The position numbers and the translations under genes were made by a program. A stretch of 64,000 bases of DNA, taken from NCBI GenBank assembly GCA_022749755.1, contig CM040452.1:21098350-21162349 (forward strand). Reading direction: 5' to 3'. This document shows, one piece after another, positions 50,997 to 62,830 of the stretch. The notes under the pieces were generated by a model. That model had not been told where the DNA came from, made no database searches, and saw nothing but the letters and a program-made list of their open reading frames with translations. This DNA is from Azadirachta indica. Its lineage: Eukaryota; Streptophyta; Magnoliopsida; Sapindales; Meliaceae. Within the stretch, counting starts at the first letter, position 1; every line of letters begins with the position of its first letter.

Positions 50997-52681
50997 GAAA
51001 TCTACCATTTTTTACATAAAAAAGTGTACCAAAATTTCCTATGGATGGAATACTTTGTATTATCATGTAATTACTTGCCTTTCTTGTTAATCATACAAGT
51101 CGGTTTTCGTTAATTTTGTCACATGTACACTATAATAATATTTCGAATTGTTTAAATACTATACTAGTTATTTGTTATTTGCTGCTGCTACTACTACTGT
51201 TACCTTCTTTTGTAGTCAACAAATAATACGTAATATTTTATTAACATTTGTGACGCACGTAGCACATAGAATATAGATAGAAAATTGCACAAACACATAA
51301 GAATCGAATCTTGTGGGCCTTGTACAAGGGATTTGGGACCACTGTACGATAAACAACAAAGCACAAATCAAGCGTGGCTTCAGTTCAGCCAGGCCCAAGA
51401 GCGCACCGCGTGAAAAAGAAAATCCGATTTTATATTTTTTGGGACAAATATATAATATAACGATAAGAATTCTGGCTGTTAATGTTAAATGCTAATATTG
51501 GTTGATACTAGAAAGGGCAATCCAGGTGCATGTAAGAAAGGTATTTTACAAATAAATGAAATGAAATATCATTATCGATCGATCTGTTTTGGTCCATTTC
51601 TGAGTTACCCCACAAGCTGGACCGTGGATTCTTTGACACATTTCAAAGCAACATCTAGTACTACGTGTACATATATATATATATATATATATATGATGTT
51701 TTTCTATCTAAAGGAAAATGACCGCTCACCATCACATGTCAAATGCCTCTCCCTTTTTATTCATCTTTTTAGGAGGAATTTGTATGCAAATAGAAGAAAA
51801 GCAAAGATCAAGAAAATGTATATATAAAAAACAGGATATTTACATGTTAGTAAATATTTGCTTCCACCTAGCAATCAATGTTTCTCATTCATCCTCTTAC
51901 TTATACTTTGAATATATAAATTTTCATTCTAAAATAGTTGAGGATTAAATGCGACAACATCTCAATTTCAAACATAATCTTTATTTTAAAATAATAAACA
52001 TCATTAAATCTGATGGTTTACTGTTTCTATATCAGTTAAGAAATTTTGTAGCCTACGATTGAAAATTCAACAAAATGCTCACTTTCAATTTTGATATGCT
52101 AGCAATTCTATGAGCATCATAGAAGATTTTGATTTATATAATATATAAGGTCAAGAACACAAGTAAAAATACCAAACCATTTTAGTTGGAGCCAAAGGGC
52201 GCATGGTTGAAGAAAATGTATGATATGACTACATTGCCAATTCAAAAGGAATCTTTATAACTGTGTCTTCTTAAGCAGTTTAGAATCAAATTTCATCTAT
52301 AAAGCATAGAACTCCAAGAATAAGACAGGCAAAAGGGACTACAGACTTCTTGAACACAGAAAATTCACACTTTCAATTTGTCAAATGCCATATTTAACAA
52401 ACAGAGAAACATATCTAAGACGGGAAAGGAAAACCAAAACAAAAGAGCGTTTGCCTTGATCTTCAAAATGAAATCCAAAGTTAAAAAGAGAAATTATATG
52501 ACTAAATAAAAGATTGAATATACCATTAATCAAATGGACTACTACTTTGTTCACTGTTCAGTGACTTAAGCTAACAGACCTCTTTGAGTATCCACTGTGT
52601 ATCACTGAGCAATTCAGCAATATCCCAAGTATAATCGGCCGCAATATGAAGAATGACTATACTGCTTCTCCTGATTATATC
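50997..52681. other. Convergent intergenic region between GA2ox and CAT8
   Basis: 1.7 kb containing the two 3' ends. A TA microsatellite lies at about 51670-51693. The region is otherwise AT-rich with no gene or clear transposon. The last 300 bases are likely CAT8 3' UTR on the minus strand. Confidence 0.6.
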
Positions 52682-54436
52682 TCATTGGCCTTCCCCAACG
52701 TTTGGTTTCTCTTGGTTCTGCTGAGCCACATCATAAGTTGCATGAAGGCCAACTAACAAATAATATACAAGCATTACGATTGTGCAAATGATGAACCTTA
52801 AAAATGCCACATAACCCAATGAGCCTATGAGAAATAAATTCATTCCAATTGACAGTGATGGCAGCCACGGAACCAGAGGAACTCCCCAAACTTTTGGAAC
52901 ACGCTGCTTTGGAAGCAATGCCATTCCTAAAGTCCCCAAAAACCAAGGGACTACAGTTAACACATAACCAATCCATCCTCTCCCATTTGAATTCCAGATT
53001 GCTGCTATTCCTATTGAAGAAGCAATTATAACAACTAAACACACTAGAAACTTAACCAAATCATTATTTGGAGTAACATCCTTCTCATAATATCGCCTCA
53101 CAAGCAATGCCACAGACATAAGCATAAAAATTAAGAGTGTACTTAAAGAGAAAACACTTGACAAAACATCTAAACTAGAGAAAAATGAAATGATAGCACT
53201 AAGAATGGTCACCAATAGAGTAGCATTAATTGGTGTTTGAGTTTTTGGGTGAACCAGAGCAAACCAGGGAGGAATCATATGAGCTCTAGCAATCTGAGTT
53301 GTGTATCGAGCTTGACCAAGTGATCCAACCAACATACTAGTAGTCATTCCCTTGAGTGCACATACGCTCACCAAATACTTAGCCCAATTCATGCCAATTT
53401 GTCCGAAAGCAACCGAGTACGCCGCATTTACGTCAATTTGTGAGTACTTCACCATCATAGTCAATGCTAAAGCCATCAAACAATAAATAACAGTAATCAT
53501 AGACATTGAACCAACCAAACCAATTGGTATATCTCTCGAAGGCTGCTTACTCTCTTCGGCCATAGTAGCCACCAAGTCGAAACCAGTATAAGACCAATAA
53601 ACGACAGCTGAAGCTTGGAAAACACCCTCTGCACCATACGGAAAAAATGGCACCAAATTTGAACTCTTGCTATGCATAAACCCCACAATTATCACAAACA
53701 AAATCACACAGGCACTCACAACAGAACTAACCCAATTCAACCAAGAACTCCTCCTTGTTCCACTCATTGCAATCCCATTACAAAGCAAAAGAACCAAAAC
53801 CGCAACTGGGTCTAACAAATTAAAGCCTTCAGCAAAAGATTTAACCTTAAAACGCAACAAATCAGAATTATCACTCTTAATCATGCTAGCCAAATACGAA
53901 GACCAAGACCTTCCTAACCCAGCTGCCCCAACTACAGCTTCCAAAAGAATATTCCCAGCAGCAATAAACGCAATGAAATCACCCAACTCAATACGTAAGA
54001 ATGAAAAAGACCCACCTGCAACGGGAATTTCAACAGCAAACTCTGTGTAACAAAACACTGATAACAAGGCAGAAACACCAGAAATTAAATATGAGAATAC
54101 AATTGCGGGTCCCGCATGTTTATTAGCTTCTTGTCCGGTGATGACGAAGATGCCGGAGCCGACAACGGAGCCGAAACTGAGCCAGATCAAGTCCCACCAC
54201 GTTAGGCATTTTTGCATGGCTTCTTTGCTTTCATTTTGGAGAGTGACGAGCTCGGTGGCGTCCGTTGATCGCGCGAAGAGGCGGTTCCTGAGGCGGGGAA
54301 AAGTTTCCGATACGGCGGATTTGTATGAACTCATGTTTCGAAATGACGGTTCTGGGAAAAATTCTTGCTTGCTCCATCGCCAGTAACTTCTTGCTCTTGA
54401 CGGGCTTTCTTCTTCTTCTACTGTCTGCAAACTCAT
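52682..54436 (-). CDS. CAT8: Cationic amino-acid transporter, CAT family (CAT8 type)
   Basis: APC-superfamily membrane transporter for amino acids, at the plasma membrane or tonoplast. An uninterrupted 584-residue frame gives a complete protein. The soluble N-terminus contains YWRWSKQEFFPEPSF and TWWDLIWLSFGSVVGSGIFV, the latter being the conserved first membrane helix with the GSG substrate-backbone motif. About 14 hydrophobic helices follow, including YTEFAVEIPVAGGSFSFLR, TGFDLVATMAEESKQPSRDI (the conserved APC signature with the acidic EE pair) and GMTTSMLVGSLGQARYTTQIARAH. The cytosolic C-terminus is short. The gene is intronless. Assignment to CAT8 rather than other CAT members rests mainly on gene order (Arabidopsis CAT8 is At1g17120, next to the YJU2 homologue). 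A minus-strand TATA-like TATATAAT lies near 54525. Confidence 0.92.
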   Translation of the reverse strand: MSLQTVEEEESPSRARSYWRWSKQEFFPEPSFRNMSSYKSAVSETFPRLRNRLFARSTDATELVTLQNESKEAMQKCLTWWDLIWLSFGSVVGSGIFVITGQEANKHAGPAIVFSYLISGVSALLSVFCYTEFAVEIPVAGGSFSFLRIELGDFIAFIAAGNILLEAVVGAAGLGRSWSSYLASMIKSDNSDLLRFKVKSFAEGFNLLDPVAVLVLLLCNGIAMSGTRRSSWLNWVSSVVSACVILFVIIVGFMHSKSSNLVPFFPYGAEGVFQASAVVYWSYTGFDLVATMAEESKQPSRDIPIGLVGSMSMITVIYCLMALALTMMVKYSQIDVNAAYSVAFGQIGMNWAKYLVSVCALKGMTTSMLVGSLGQARYTTQIARAHMIPPWFALVHPKTQTPINATLLVTILSAIISFFSSLDVLSSVFSLSTLLIFMLMSVALLVRRYYEKDVTPNNDLVKFLVCLVVIIASSIGIAAIWNSNGRGWIGYVLTVVPWFLGTLGMALLPKQRVPKVWGVPLVPWLPSLSIGMNLFLIGSLGYVAFLRFIICTIVMLVYYLLVGLHATYDVAQQNQEKPNVGEGQ

Positions 54437-54559
54437 TTGCTGCTTTTTGACAGAGCGACAGAGTTTGCTGTAAAAGGGTGCGAATAACTGGAAATTAAAG
54501 ACGAGATTTGTGTCGATACTGGGAATTATATACGAACTTTTCGTTGAACGTAGTCGGGA

Positions 54560-56626
54560 TTTTGGACCGAGTGAAATTAATCACGATTTACAGGGATGAC
54601 TACTTTGACTATGATAAATATTTATAACGAGATATTGATGGATGGATCCCTAATATTTAGAGAAACAGTAAACAAAGAAATAATTGTATCATTTATAACA
54701 AAGAAGTCCCCATCCCGGCATTCCGTTGCGCATCAAGGTTAGTATGTGAAGTCATGTAACTAATGTCACTTGTTTGTCGTTAGGAATGGGAATGTGACAG
54801 GTTAGGGGCGAGTTTTTCATTCTCGACCCTGCCCCGTTTAGAGCTAATTTATCTTCAAATATAATCCTTCTCCATTTTGAAAGAAACGAGGCTGGAGCTA
54901 ATCACTCTCAATTTCTAACCCCTCAACTCAGCTCCAACCCGCCATTATTTGACCCTATTTTGATCGAGCTACAGTAATATATAGTGTTTCCTACAGTCAA
55001 ATTAAAAGTCTTGTTATAGTAGAATGTTATATGATGAATTAAATTTTTGAGTCGACTACAGTAACAAAACTCAAGTTACAATAGTTCTACAGTATCAAAT
55101 TATAATATTTCTAATAATAAATAGAGTGGGTTAGGGTAGACGAAAAATCCCTAAACCTACCCTAATTTTTAAATGAGTAGGATTTTTAGACCCCAAATTT
55201 ATCCAAATAAAATAGAGTGGGACGAGTTTGGGGACAATTCTCATCTTCATTTCTTAAGGATGTGTCTGTTAATGTTATCAATATATTTTATTATTTATTA
55301 TTTTACTAAAACTCAAACATCTATATCCTCTCATCTTATTTAATATGGGAATTAACGTATGTTTTCCTTTATATTTGGGAAGCACATGCTTCAATAATAG
55401 ATTTAGAAAATCTCCACATATCTCTTTTGTAATTAAGTATTACAAAAATGTTAGAATCAAGGGTATTTTTAAACATTTCACCAACTTAACCATTTAATTT
55501 TGTACAAATCAATAATTGAAATTTAGAATTAAATGATATTTAGGGAAATTGATATATATCCTAATGTTTGAGAAAATAGATACAAAACCTTGTATACTCA
55601 ATTTTTATTTTTATTAATTGATTAGTTAACTTATTATTATTATTTGTATCCCCAAACTTTTAAATAATAATGAATTAAGAAATAACTATTTTAGTTATAA
55701 TAATTTAATTCTTATTTTAATATTTTTTATAATATATTTTTTAATCATAACAATTTAGTTTCTATTTTAATATTTTCCACACTATACTAAGGACTAAATA
55801 ATTTTTATTTATTATTTTAATCAAAAAATAATAAAAAATACTATTATTAAAAATTTTAACAATGAGTTAGATCAAATTCATGCACTAAAATAATTTTAAC
55901 CTTCTTTTTTTACTTTTTCACTAATCATTTGATATTTAACTATCCAAAATTTTAAATGAAATAATTTTTAACATTTTATTTTTATATATAATATATCTAT
56001 TTAAAAAAAAAATCATGTTAAATTTATAATATTTTCTTTAAAAAATTATTAAAATATAAATACAAAATGAAAAAATAAATTCATATTATATATATTATGT
56101 AAATAAAAAATAATATAAATTCTCTTATTTTTAATTAAAAATTAAAGTATATTATTTAACAATAATATAAAATATATTTAATTACTAATTATATTAATAA
56201 ATAACGTTAAATTCTCTTCTTTTTATAAATATTTTATTTATATTTTCGTAATTTCTACTAAGAAAATATAACAAACTTAATATAATCTTTTAAATAAACA
56301 TATTATAATAAAAATAAAATATTAAAAGAATATCTCAAACTTTTGTGACAATAAATATAAAATCATTACTAAAAAAGTAAAAGAATACGCTTAAAAATAT
56401 TTTATCATATGAGTTTAGTCTAATTATTGTTAGAATTTTTTAAGAATAATTTTTTTAAAATTTTTTTTATTGAAATAATAAATTAAAATTTTAATCTTTA
56501 GTACATTGTGAAAAATATAAAATAGGGGCTAAATTATTATAATTAAAATAGTTAATTTTTTTTATTTTGTTATTATTTAAAAGTATAGAGATTTAAATGA
56601 TAATAATCTATTCAGTCAATTAATAG
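54560..56626. other. AT-rich spacer between CAT8 and the LTR element
   Basis: About 2 kb. It contains a transposon-like segment (54783-55262) and then extremely AT-rich, low-complexity DNA. No gene, RNA gene or regulatory motif can be supported beyond the CAT8 promoter at its left end. Confidence 0.6.
54783..55262. mobile_element. Possible hAT-type MITE remnant
   Basis: The segment starts GGAATGGGAATGTGACAGG, has GC-rich phrases typical of plant hAT MITEs (GGGGCGAG, GACCCTGCCCCGTTT, GAGTGGGACGAGTTTGGGG) and ends with an imperfect inverse of its start (CTCATCTTCATTTC). TGTCGTTA before it and TGTCTGTTA after it could be a decayed 8-bp target-site duplication. The evidence is suggestive only. 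Confidence 0.35.
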
Positions 56627-57173
56627 TGTTGGACTATTTTTCCAACATGCAAAATTGATTTGATTTTTCACCTCTATGTTATTTCAATAAGATAGTTATT
56701 GAATTAATATCAAAGAATAAAGGCTCAAAAAATAAAGGGTAAAAATTTAAATTCATAAAATTTTAATCAATATTTCTTATTTAGGTTAAATTTAATGAAA
56801 TTTTTTTTGAAATAAGTCATATTTCATCTGAGTTATAGGTAAGTTAAAATACTGAATTATCTTGAATTAAAATTTTACTAAATTTCTTATTTAATAAAAT
56901 ATTTCTTATTTAAGTCAAATATAATAAAGAGTCTTTTGAGAGAAGTCATATTTCTTCTGAATTATATGTAAGTCAAAATACTGAATTATGTTTAATAAAA
57001 ATTCTACTAAATCCTAAATTATCTCCAATCAAAATTTCACTTGAACTAATTTTTTCAAATAACCTAACGAATGAATGAGTATATAAAGAAAAAAAAAGAG
57101 AAAAAAATGAATTTTTATTCACATACAAATAAATTTATTGGTTAATATCAGGTAATGAAATTTTATATCAACA
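56627..57173 (+). repeat. Left LTR (547 bp, with internal duplication)
   Basis: It starts TGTTGGACTATTTTTCCAAC, itself a small inverted repeat with the canonical TG, and ends ATATCAACA. It shares GCAAAATT, TTTTCACCT, ACTAATTTTTTCAAATAACC and CACATACAAATAAATTTA with the right LTR. It is 129 bases longer because a segment is repeated with a period of exactly 129 bases (TATTTCTTATTTA at 56771 and again at 56900). A TATA-like GAGTATATAAAG lies at about 57078. Confidence 0.85.
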
Positions 57174-57691
57174 ATTGACACTGTCTATCAAGAAGGACAA
57201 AAAGCCAATTCTATTACGATAAAAAATTTCATGATGAATCAAAAGGTATATATTTATTTTTATTTGTATTTCATATATAATTTAATATATTTAACCTTGA
57301 ATTTAATTGTTATATATTGATTTGCTAATCACAAGGGCTATTTATGGGCATGAACATATTCCTATGTTTAATTTGTTGTTTCATTACGGACTTCATTATG
57401 CAAACATTTGATTTCATGAAATTCAAGAATACATCTTTGATTATTTTCTTTTAAAACTATCGAATATATCATATAGAACAAAAAATTGATTGTCAAATAA
57501 CATAACCCTTTTTAATATATCCTAAAAAGTCTAATTCTAATGTTATGAAATTTTATTTTTCCATCTAATCGTAAGTTTATCCTGAAATTATCAGGTAAAG
57601 ATTGCACGTGATAGTTATATTATGTTAGTTTAAGTAAAAACAATATTAACAAAAAAAATATTACTTGTATTATTTTTTGTTAAAGGGTATA

Positions 57692-57727
<36 letters not shown>

Positions 57728-59246
57728 GGAATAACAAATTAAAGGCCACAACATTATCTCTTACTTGTTTATGAGTTCTATATTATCCTTTTATTATTAT
57801 AAAAAATTGGATTTATTTTCATTGATTAATTACAGTATTTTATTGTCTAGTTGGAAAGTTACATGTTGTTTTTGGAGTAAATTATTTTATTTAGGTATTC
57901 AAATCAATCATCCTCAGTGAGGTAGTAAATGACGTCACCGTTGCAGTTAAACTCATTGTAGTATATGGTGCTAAACAAATTAGAAAATGGAAGGGAAGCC
58001 AGATTTGTTGATTATATTACAGATAATAATAATAATAATAGATTACAATCAAATTGGGGGCAGCAAATAGAAGTTATTGGTAGCTGAAATTGTTGGTCTT
58101 GAAGTCATAAATAAAACAACAATTTGAAATAAATAGTGTTATTTGTTATAGATAATTGAAATTGCAAATAGTGTTTCGTTCAATTTCAAAGGCAGAGTTG
58201 ATTTATCATACGAGCCCAAATTTAATTTGTCAGGGTTTGGAGATATCAGTTAGATTAGATCTAATATAAAATATTATTTGAGTCCAGTGTTAATATCAGT
58301 GGCATTCGTAGATACGTATCAACTGAGTTTAATGTAAAATATCATACGAGTCTCTGGACAAATATTTTTAGAGTCTAAAGCTTAATATCTTTCGAGTCCG
58401 AATCAAAGTTCCAGTCTTCCATCTTCAAATATCATTAAGAAGATGCAATATTAAATTATCATTAAAGTCTTTACCTACTGATTATTTATGCTTTTCGGTA
58501 TAAGCTTTAGATATTTTATTTCATATTAAAGTTATCTGAAATATTAATATTTGACCCTGATGACTTATTAAATTAATTCTTGTAATATTCTAATAATTTT
58601 TAACTATCTATAATATAGCCTAAAAACTTTATAATTTATTATTTTCAAGAAAACTACACTTTATGCATTAAATTATAAATATTATGATTTTAAATTTGTT
58701 ATAATGTTAAAATAATTTGAGTTATCTTTTTACTTTTTTTGATGCTTCGTTTATAATTGTATGTTCACTTTATGTATTAACATTAAGGTACTAAAAGAGT
58801 AAATTAGTTTTTATAAAGAATTTTTTTAGTTGCACAAAAAAAAGAAAAGGAAAGGAGATCATTGTTTATTATTTCTATCTAAATTATAAGAAGAATAAAT
58901 ATAATTTTAAAATAATTGTGTACATTAAGTTGAAATTGTTCTCCTTTTATTAAGAAAGTTTATGGTTTGAATAAAATCACATATAATATGATATTAATTT
59001 TGATTACAGTTTAATATGTATTTTTTTTTTATCTCTTTTTATATATAATGACTTATTGACAAGTTTATTTTATGTATACATGCTTTGAATATGTATGTCA
59101 ACATATTTGTTTATATTTAACTAATTTATAATGTTATTATTGTATAAACTTTCACTTGCTTACTTTTTCCAAAAGGAAAAAGTAAAAAAGCCTTATATTG
59201 TCAGAAAAATAATGTACTTCTGCAGTATTAATATCTTTCCTAAAAA

Positions 59247-59960
59247 AGTTGAACAATGTACCTTCACACTGCCAAAACTATACATACATTGTAGCTCTGC
59301 GTTGCCAAAATTATTCCTAAAAAGGCTTGTAGCTCCGCTTTGTCAAAATTATGTATACGTTGCTGCTTCGCGCTTCTAAGACTACGCTTAAAAGGGCGTA
59401 ACATTGCAACTCCGTGTTATCAAAACTATACACACACTGCAGCTCCGCGTTGTCAAAATTATGCCTAGAAAAACCAATTATTATAGATCTGCACTGTCAA
59501 GACTCTACCCAGAAGAGCCAAACATTGAAACTCTACACTGCCAAAATTATATATATACTGTAGCTCTACACTGCTAAGGCTACACCTAGAAGGGCAGCAG
59601 CTCCACATTGCCAAAACTATACATATATTGTAGCTTCGAGCTGTCAATATTATGCCTAGACGGACAACATTATAGCTCCGCGCTGTTAAAACTATGCATA
59701 GAGGGCCGAACAATGTACTCAACGCTACTAAAACTATGTCTAGAACGGTCGAACAATGCGGCTTGACATTGTCAAAACTATGCTTAGAAAAGGCCAAACG
59801 CTACTGTTTTACGCTGCCAAAATTATGTCCAGAAAGGCGAAACACTACATTTCTGTGCTGTCAAAACTATGCGCAAAAATACAAAACATTATAGTTCCGT
59901 GCTACCAAAACTATACCTAAAAAGGCCAAATACTGCAGTTCCATGCTATCAAAATTATAA
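59247..59960. repeat. Degenerate minisatellite, about 16 units of 44 bp
   Basis: Each unit reads roughly AGGCCAAACATTGTAGCTCC, then GCGCTGTCAAAACTATGCCT and AGAA. Unit starts at 59791, 59835, 59879 and 59923 are exactly 44 bases apart; earlier units drift by a base or a few. Sequence identity between units is partial. It lies in the interior of the LTR element. A looser repetition (GTAAATAAAAT… at about 60143-60275) continues downstream. The short open frames in it are by-products of the period. Confidence 0.85.
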
Positions 59961-61177
59961 AGTTCAAAAATACTAAATATCACTTACGAGGTATAACATC
60001 ATTTGCTCAAAAAAGTCACACATATCCATGAGATGCTAAAAATTATTAAATCCAAAATAACCAAATTGTATTTATGAGGTACCGACATTATCTACTCAGG
60101 AGAGTTGTATGTATGCATGCAATACCAAAATCCTCTCTTGGAGTAAATAAAATATATTTCACTCTTATTAGTAGAAATCACCTTCGCGGTAAATAAAACA
60201 ATGTCCCTTCAAGCTATCGGAAGGCGATAAATAAAATAATGTCCCCTTAAATTATTAGAAATCATTCTTGCAGTAAATAAAAGAAAATCTCCTCAAGTTA
60301 CTAAAAAAATAAAATATTAATACATTATCTTCGTGATAAACAAAATTAAGTTTTCTAGTCCCACCGAAATATTAATTGTTTGCTCAGATGAGTCAAATAT
60401 ATACCCTTTGAAGCCAAGTTATAAAATCTAGATAGACACAAAAATATACCACCAAGATCCCAATTTTCATTCAAATAAGCCAAAATCATGCACTGTCGTG
60501 GTGTCAAAATATAAAGCCCACAGAGATAAAAATAAACATACCTATGTTGTGCCTATGCTTAGCCCAACAAAACCAAACATTATACCTTCGCTATACCAAC
60601 TTCAAAAATTTAGAGAAACAGAAATTATATACTTGCGTAATATCGATATCTTGATTTAAAAATAAAAAACTACAATTAAATATCCTAACATTTATTCAAA
60701 GAAATGCATAACGAAAAACTGAAAATGAGTAAGAACAACATAAAAAAAGGCCAAATCAAAAGTAAAAATAAATAAAACACAAGTTTACAAGTAATATTAT
60801 ATAATGAAGAATCTTAATTAGAAAAGGAAGTAGAAACATTGAACTTAGTATCATTCAATCTCATTGTCTGATCTTACTCTTTATCAACAAAAAGTCATTT
60901 ATCTTTTTAACTTGTTGGAAACTAAGAAGGCCAAAAGTCATGGGTAAGCTATTTAGAAATTAAAAATATACTCATCATATTATATTAACCAAGATTTCTT
61001 TAATTAAGACTTACCCTCTGTTATGTCTCGAATAATAAAACGTTAACTACTTTATTTGAAATTATCATATAAAAGAGAGTAAGTGATTCTAAAGAATTCG
61101 GTAAAAAAATTTTGGGTTTCAAGCTCTTTATTAGTTTGAAATAGTAAGTACATTACTTTTAAAACTGAGAGACTTAA

Positions 61178-61595
61178 TATTAAAAGAATTTTCTAACATG
61201 CAAAATTATATTGATTTTTCACCTATATGTTAGCCCAATAATATAATTATTAGATTCATATTAAAGAACAAAGGCACAAAAGGCAAAGTGTAAAGTCTAA
61301 ATTCATAACATTTTAATCAATATTTTTTATTTAGGTTAAGTCTAATTAAGAATTTTTTGGGAAAAGTCATATTTCATTTAAATTTAGATAAGACAAAATA
61401 CTGAATAATGTTTAATTAAAATTCCACTAAATCTTAAATTATCTTCAATCAAAATTTCATTTAAACTAATTTTTTCAAATAACCTAATGAATGAACAAGT
61501 ATATAAAGGAAATAAAGAAGATAAGAAAAAAAATCTTTCTCCACATACAAATAAATTTACTGGTTGATATCAGGAGAAGAAATCTGATATCGATA
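61178..61595 (+). repeat. Right LTR (418 bp)
   Basis: Aligns with the left LTR from its first bases (TATTAAAAGAATTTTCTAAC against TGTTGGACTATTTTTCCAAC, mostly transitions) to its end (ATATCGATA against ATATCAACA). It holds a single copy of the 129-base segment duplicated in the left LTR and a TATA-like AAGTATATAAAGG near 61497. The canonical terminal CA is lost. Confidence 0.82.
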
Positions 61596-62270
61596 AATAA
61601 AAATAAAGTTTAATAGGTGTAAATCTATTTGTCCAAATTTAAGGAGACATTTGTTTTTCTCGAAATATCAGGAATACATGTCTATCCTAAACAAGGGGTA
61701 TATGTTAATTATTTCCCTAATATTTAATATTAAATATAAAACTCAAATAAAATGGACTCCACATCACACACGCACACACACACACACACATATATATATA
61801 AGCATGTCAAAAAATATTTAGGATTTGTCAAAAAACTTTTCTTATACTATAAAAGGAATACTTAAGATATTTTATTTTTTTATAAAAATTAAATAATTAA
61901 CTAATGGTCAAAAGGAGGTATGTATGAATTTTTCTAAACCTATCATTATGTAGGTTTCCAAAATCTTAGGAGAGTTAGTGTTAATTTTTCTATTTAATAA
62001 TTCGGGTCAAAAAGTTTTACCGTTAAAAACTCAAATTTTAGATTTCTATCAAAAAATAATCTTTTTAATTCTCAAAAATTATTGGTCAATAGCAACCCAA
62101 CTCATCGAAAAGTTTTTTTATTTATAAAAAGTCAAATCAAATAGATACTTAAAGTCTGTTTATTTTTTATTTAAATTTAAATAATTTTATTCAAATATTT
62201 AACAATGATTTGTTTTTGAACTTACATGTGAAAACTTATAAAAATGTTTTAAAAACACGTTACTAATTAT
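61596..62270. other. AT-rich spacer with AC/TA microsatellite
   Basis: It contains a compound (AC)n(AT)n microsatellite at about 61766-61800. The rest is AT-rich with no gene or recognisable element. Confidence 0.6.
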
Positions 62271-62632
62271 TAGGTTTGACAAAAATTCAGGTTTAGGTCG
62301 GGTTTTCAAAAGCCCAACCCTAATTCAAAATTTTTTTTATAAATTGGACTAAGGTTAAGTTCAGATTTAATATTTTTGGACCGAGTCAAAATTTGAACTT
62401 TTAAAAGTGAGAAATTATTATAAGAAATTTTATTTTTTGTTTTTAGGCCGAACTTTGATTGGACGTGATCTGATCTGATTTCAAATTATTTGAAGTTCAG
62501 TTGACTCGTGTTTGACTTAGGTCTGGACTCAGTGCGGTCCGAATTTTAATGAAAAAGCCCAAAATCTGTCTCTAAAAATGGAATTTTACCAGATCCAGAC
62601 TGGGCCGAGCCTGGCCTTTTTTGCCAAGCATA
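62271..62632. mobile_element. hAT-like MITE with inverted ends
   Basis: The left end TAGGTTTGACAAAAA is matched by the reverse complement of the right end, TATGCTTGGCAAAAA, at 11 of 15 bases. The 362-bp interior is non-coding and has phrases such as GGTCGGGTTTTCAAAAGCCC and GGGCCGAGCCTGGCC that are frequent in plant hAT-derived repeats. A clear 8-bp target duplication is not visible. It ends about 40 bases before the site-II motif of the next gene. Confidence 0.5.
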
Positions 62633-62652
62633 GAACTCATTATTATATCAAA

Positions 62653-62712
62653 ATGACGTGGGTGCTTTGAAGCCCAAAAGCTCAAAGGCCCGATTCGGCT
62701 AAACGACGTCGT
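62653..62712 (+). promoter_or_regulatory. Putative promoter elements of the terminal gene
   Basis: TGACGTGG (ACGT core) lies at about 62654, the site-II motif AGCCCA at 62671-62676, a GGCCC nearby, and a perfect 10-base palindrome ACGACGTCGT at 62703-62712, all 120-180 bases before the ATG at 62831. The assignment is by motif and position. Confidence 0.4.
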
Positions 62713-62830
62713 GTATCTTCTTCTTCACCGGACTGCGACGACGAAATTCAGAGATTCAAAACCCTACTAGAATCACTTTCACTATTTGATAACACAAGAA
62801 ACCCCCAAGATTCATTGAATTGAAATCGAA

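Larger units (their letters stand above)
56627..61595 (+). mobile_element. Decayed non-coding LTR retrotransposon (LARD-like)
   Basis: Two direct terminal repeats (56627-57173 and 61178-61595) flank a 4.0-kb interior. Just after the left repeat, TTGACACTGTCTATCAAG followed by AAGGAC resembles, in decayed form, the TGGCGCCGTCTGTGGGAA segment that I recall following the left LTR of many plant Ty3/Gypsy-type elements. The flanks AATAG (56622-56626) and AATAA (61596-61600) agree at four of five bases, as expected of an old target-site duplication. No gag, protease, reverse transcriptase or integrase motif is visible; the interior is AT-rich and carries a 44-bp minisatellite. Many differences between the LTRs are G/A or C/T transitions, which fits decay of methylated DNA. 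It is either a large retrotransposon derivative or a badly degraded element. Confidence 0.8.

Noticed and set aside
59465..59894. Opposing 110- and 66-codon frames with internal repeats (LTARSYN-like)
   Set aside because: They are by-products of the 44-bp minisatellite; since 44 is not a multiple of 3, successive units shift frame and cannot encode a repeat protein.
56627..61595. Endogenous pararetrovirus or intact retroelement genes in the LTR element
   Set aside because: No reverse transcriptase, protease, integrase or coat-type motif in any frame; the interior has only short decayed frames.
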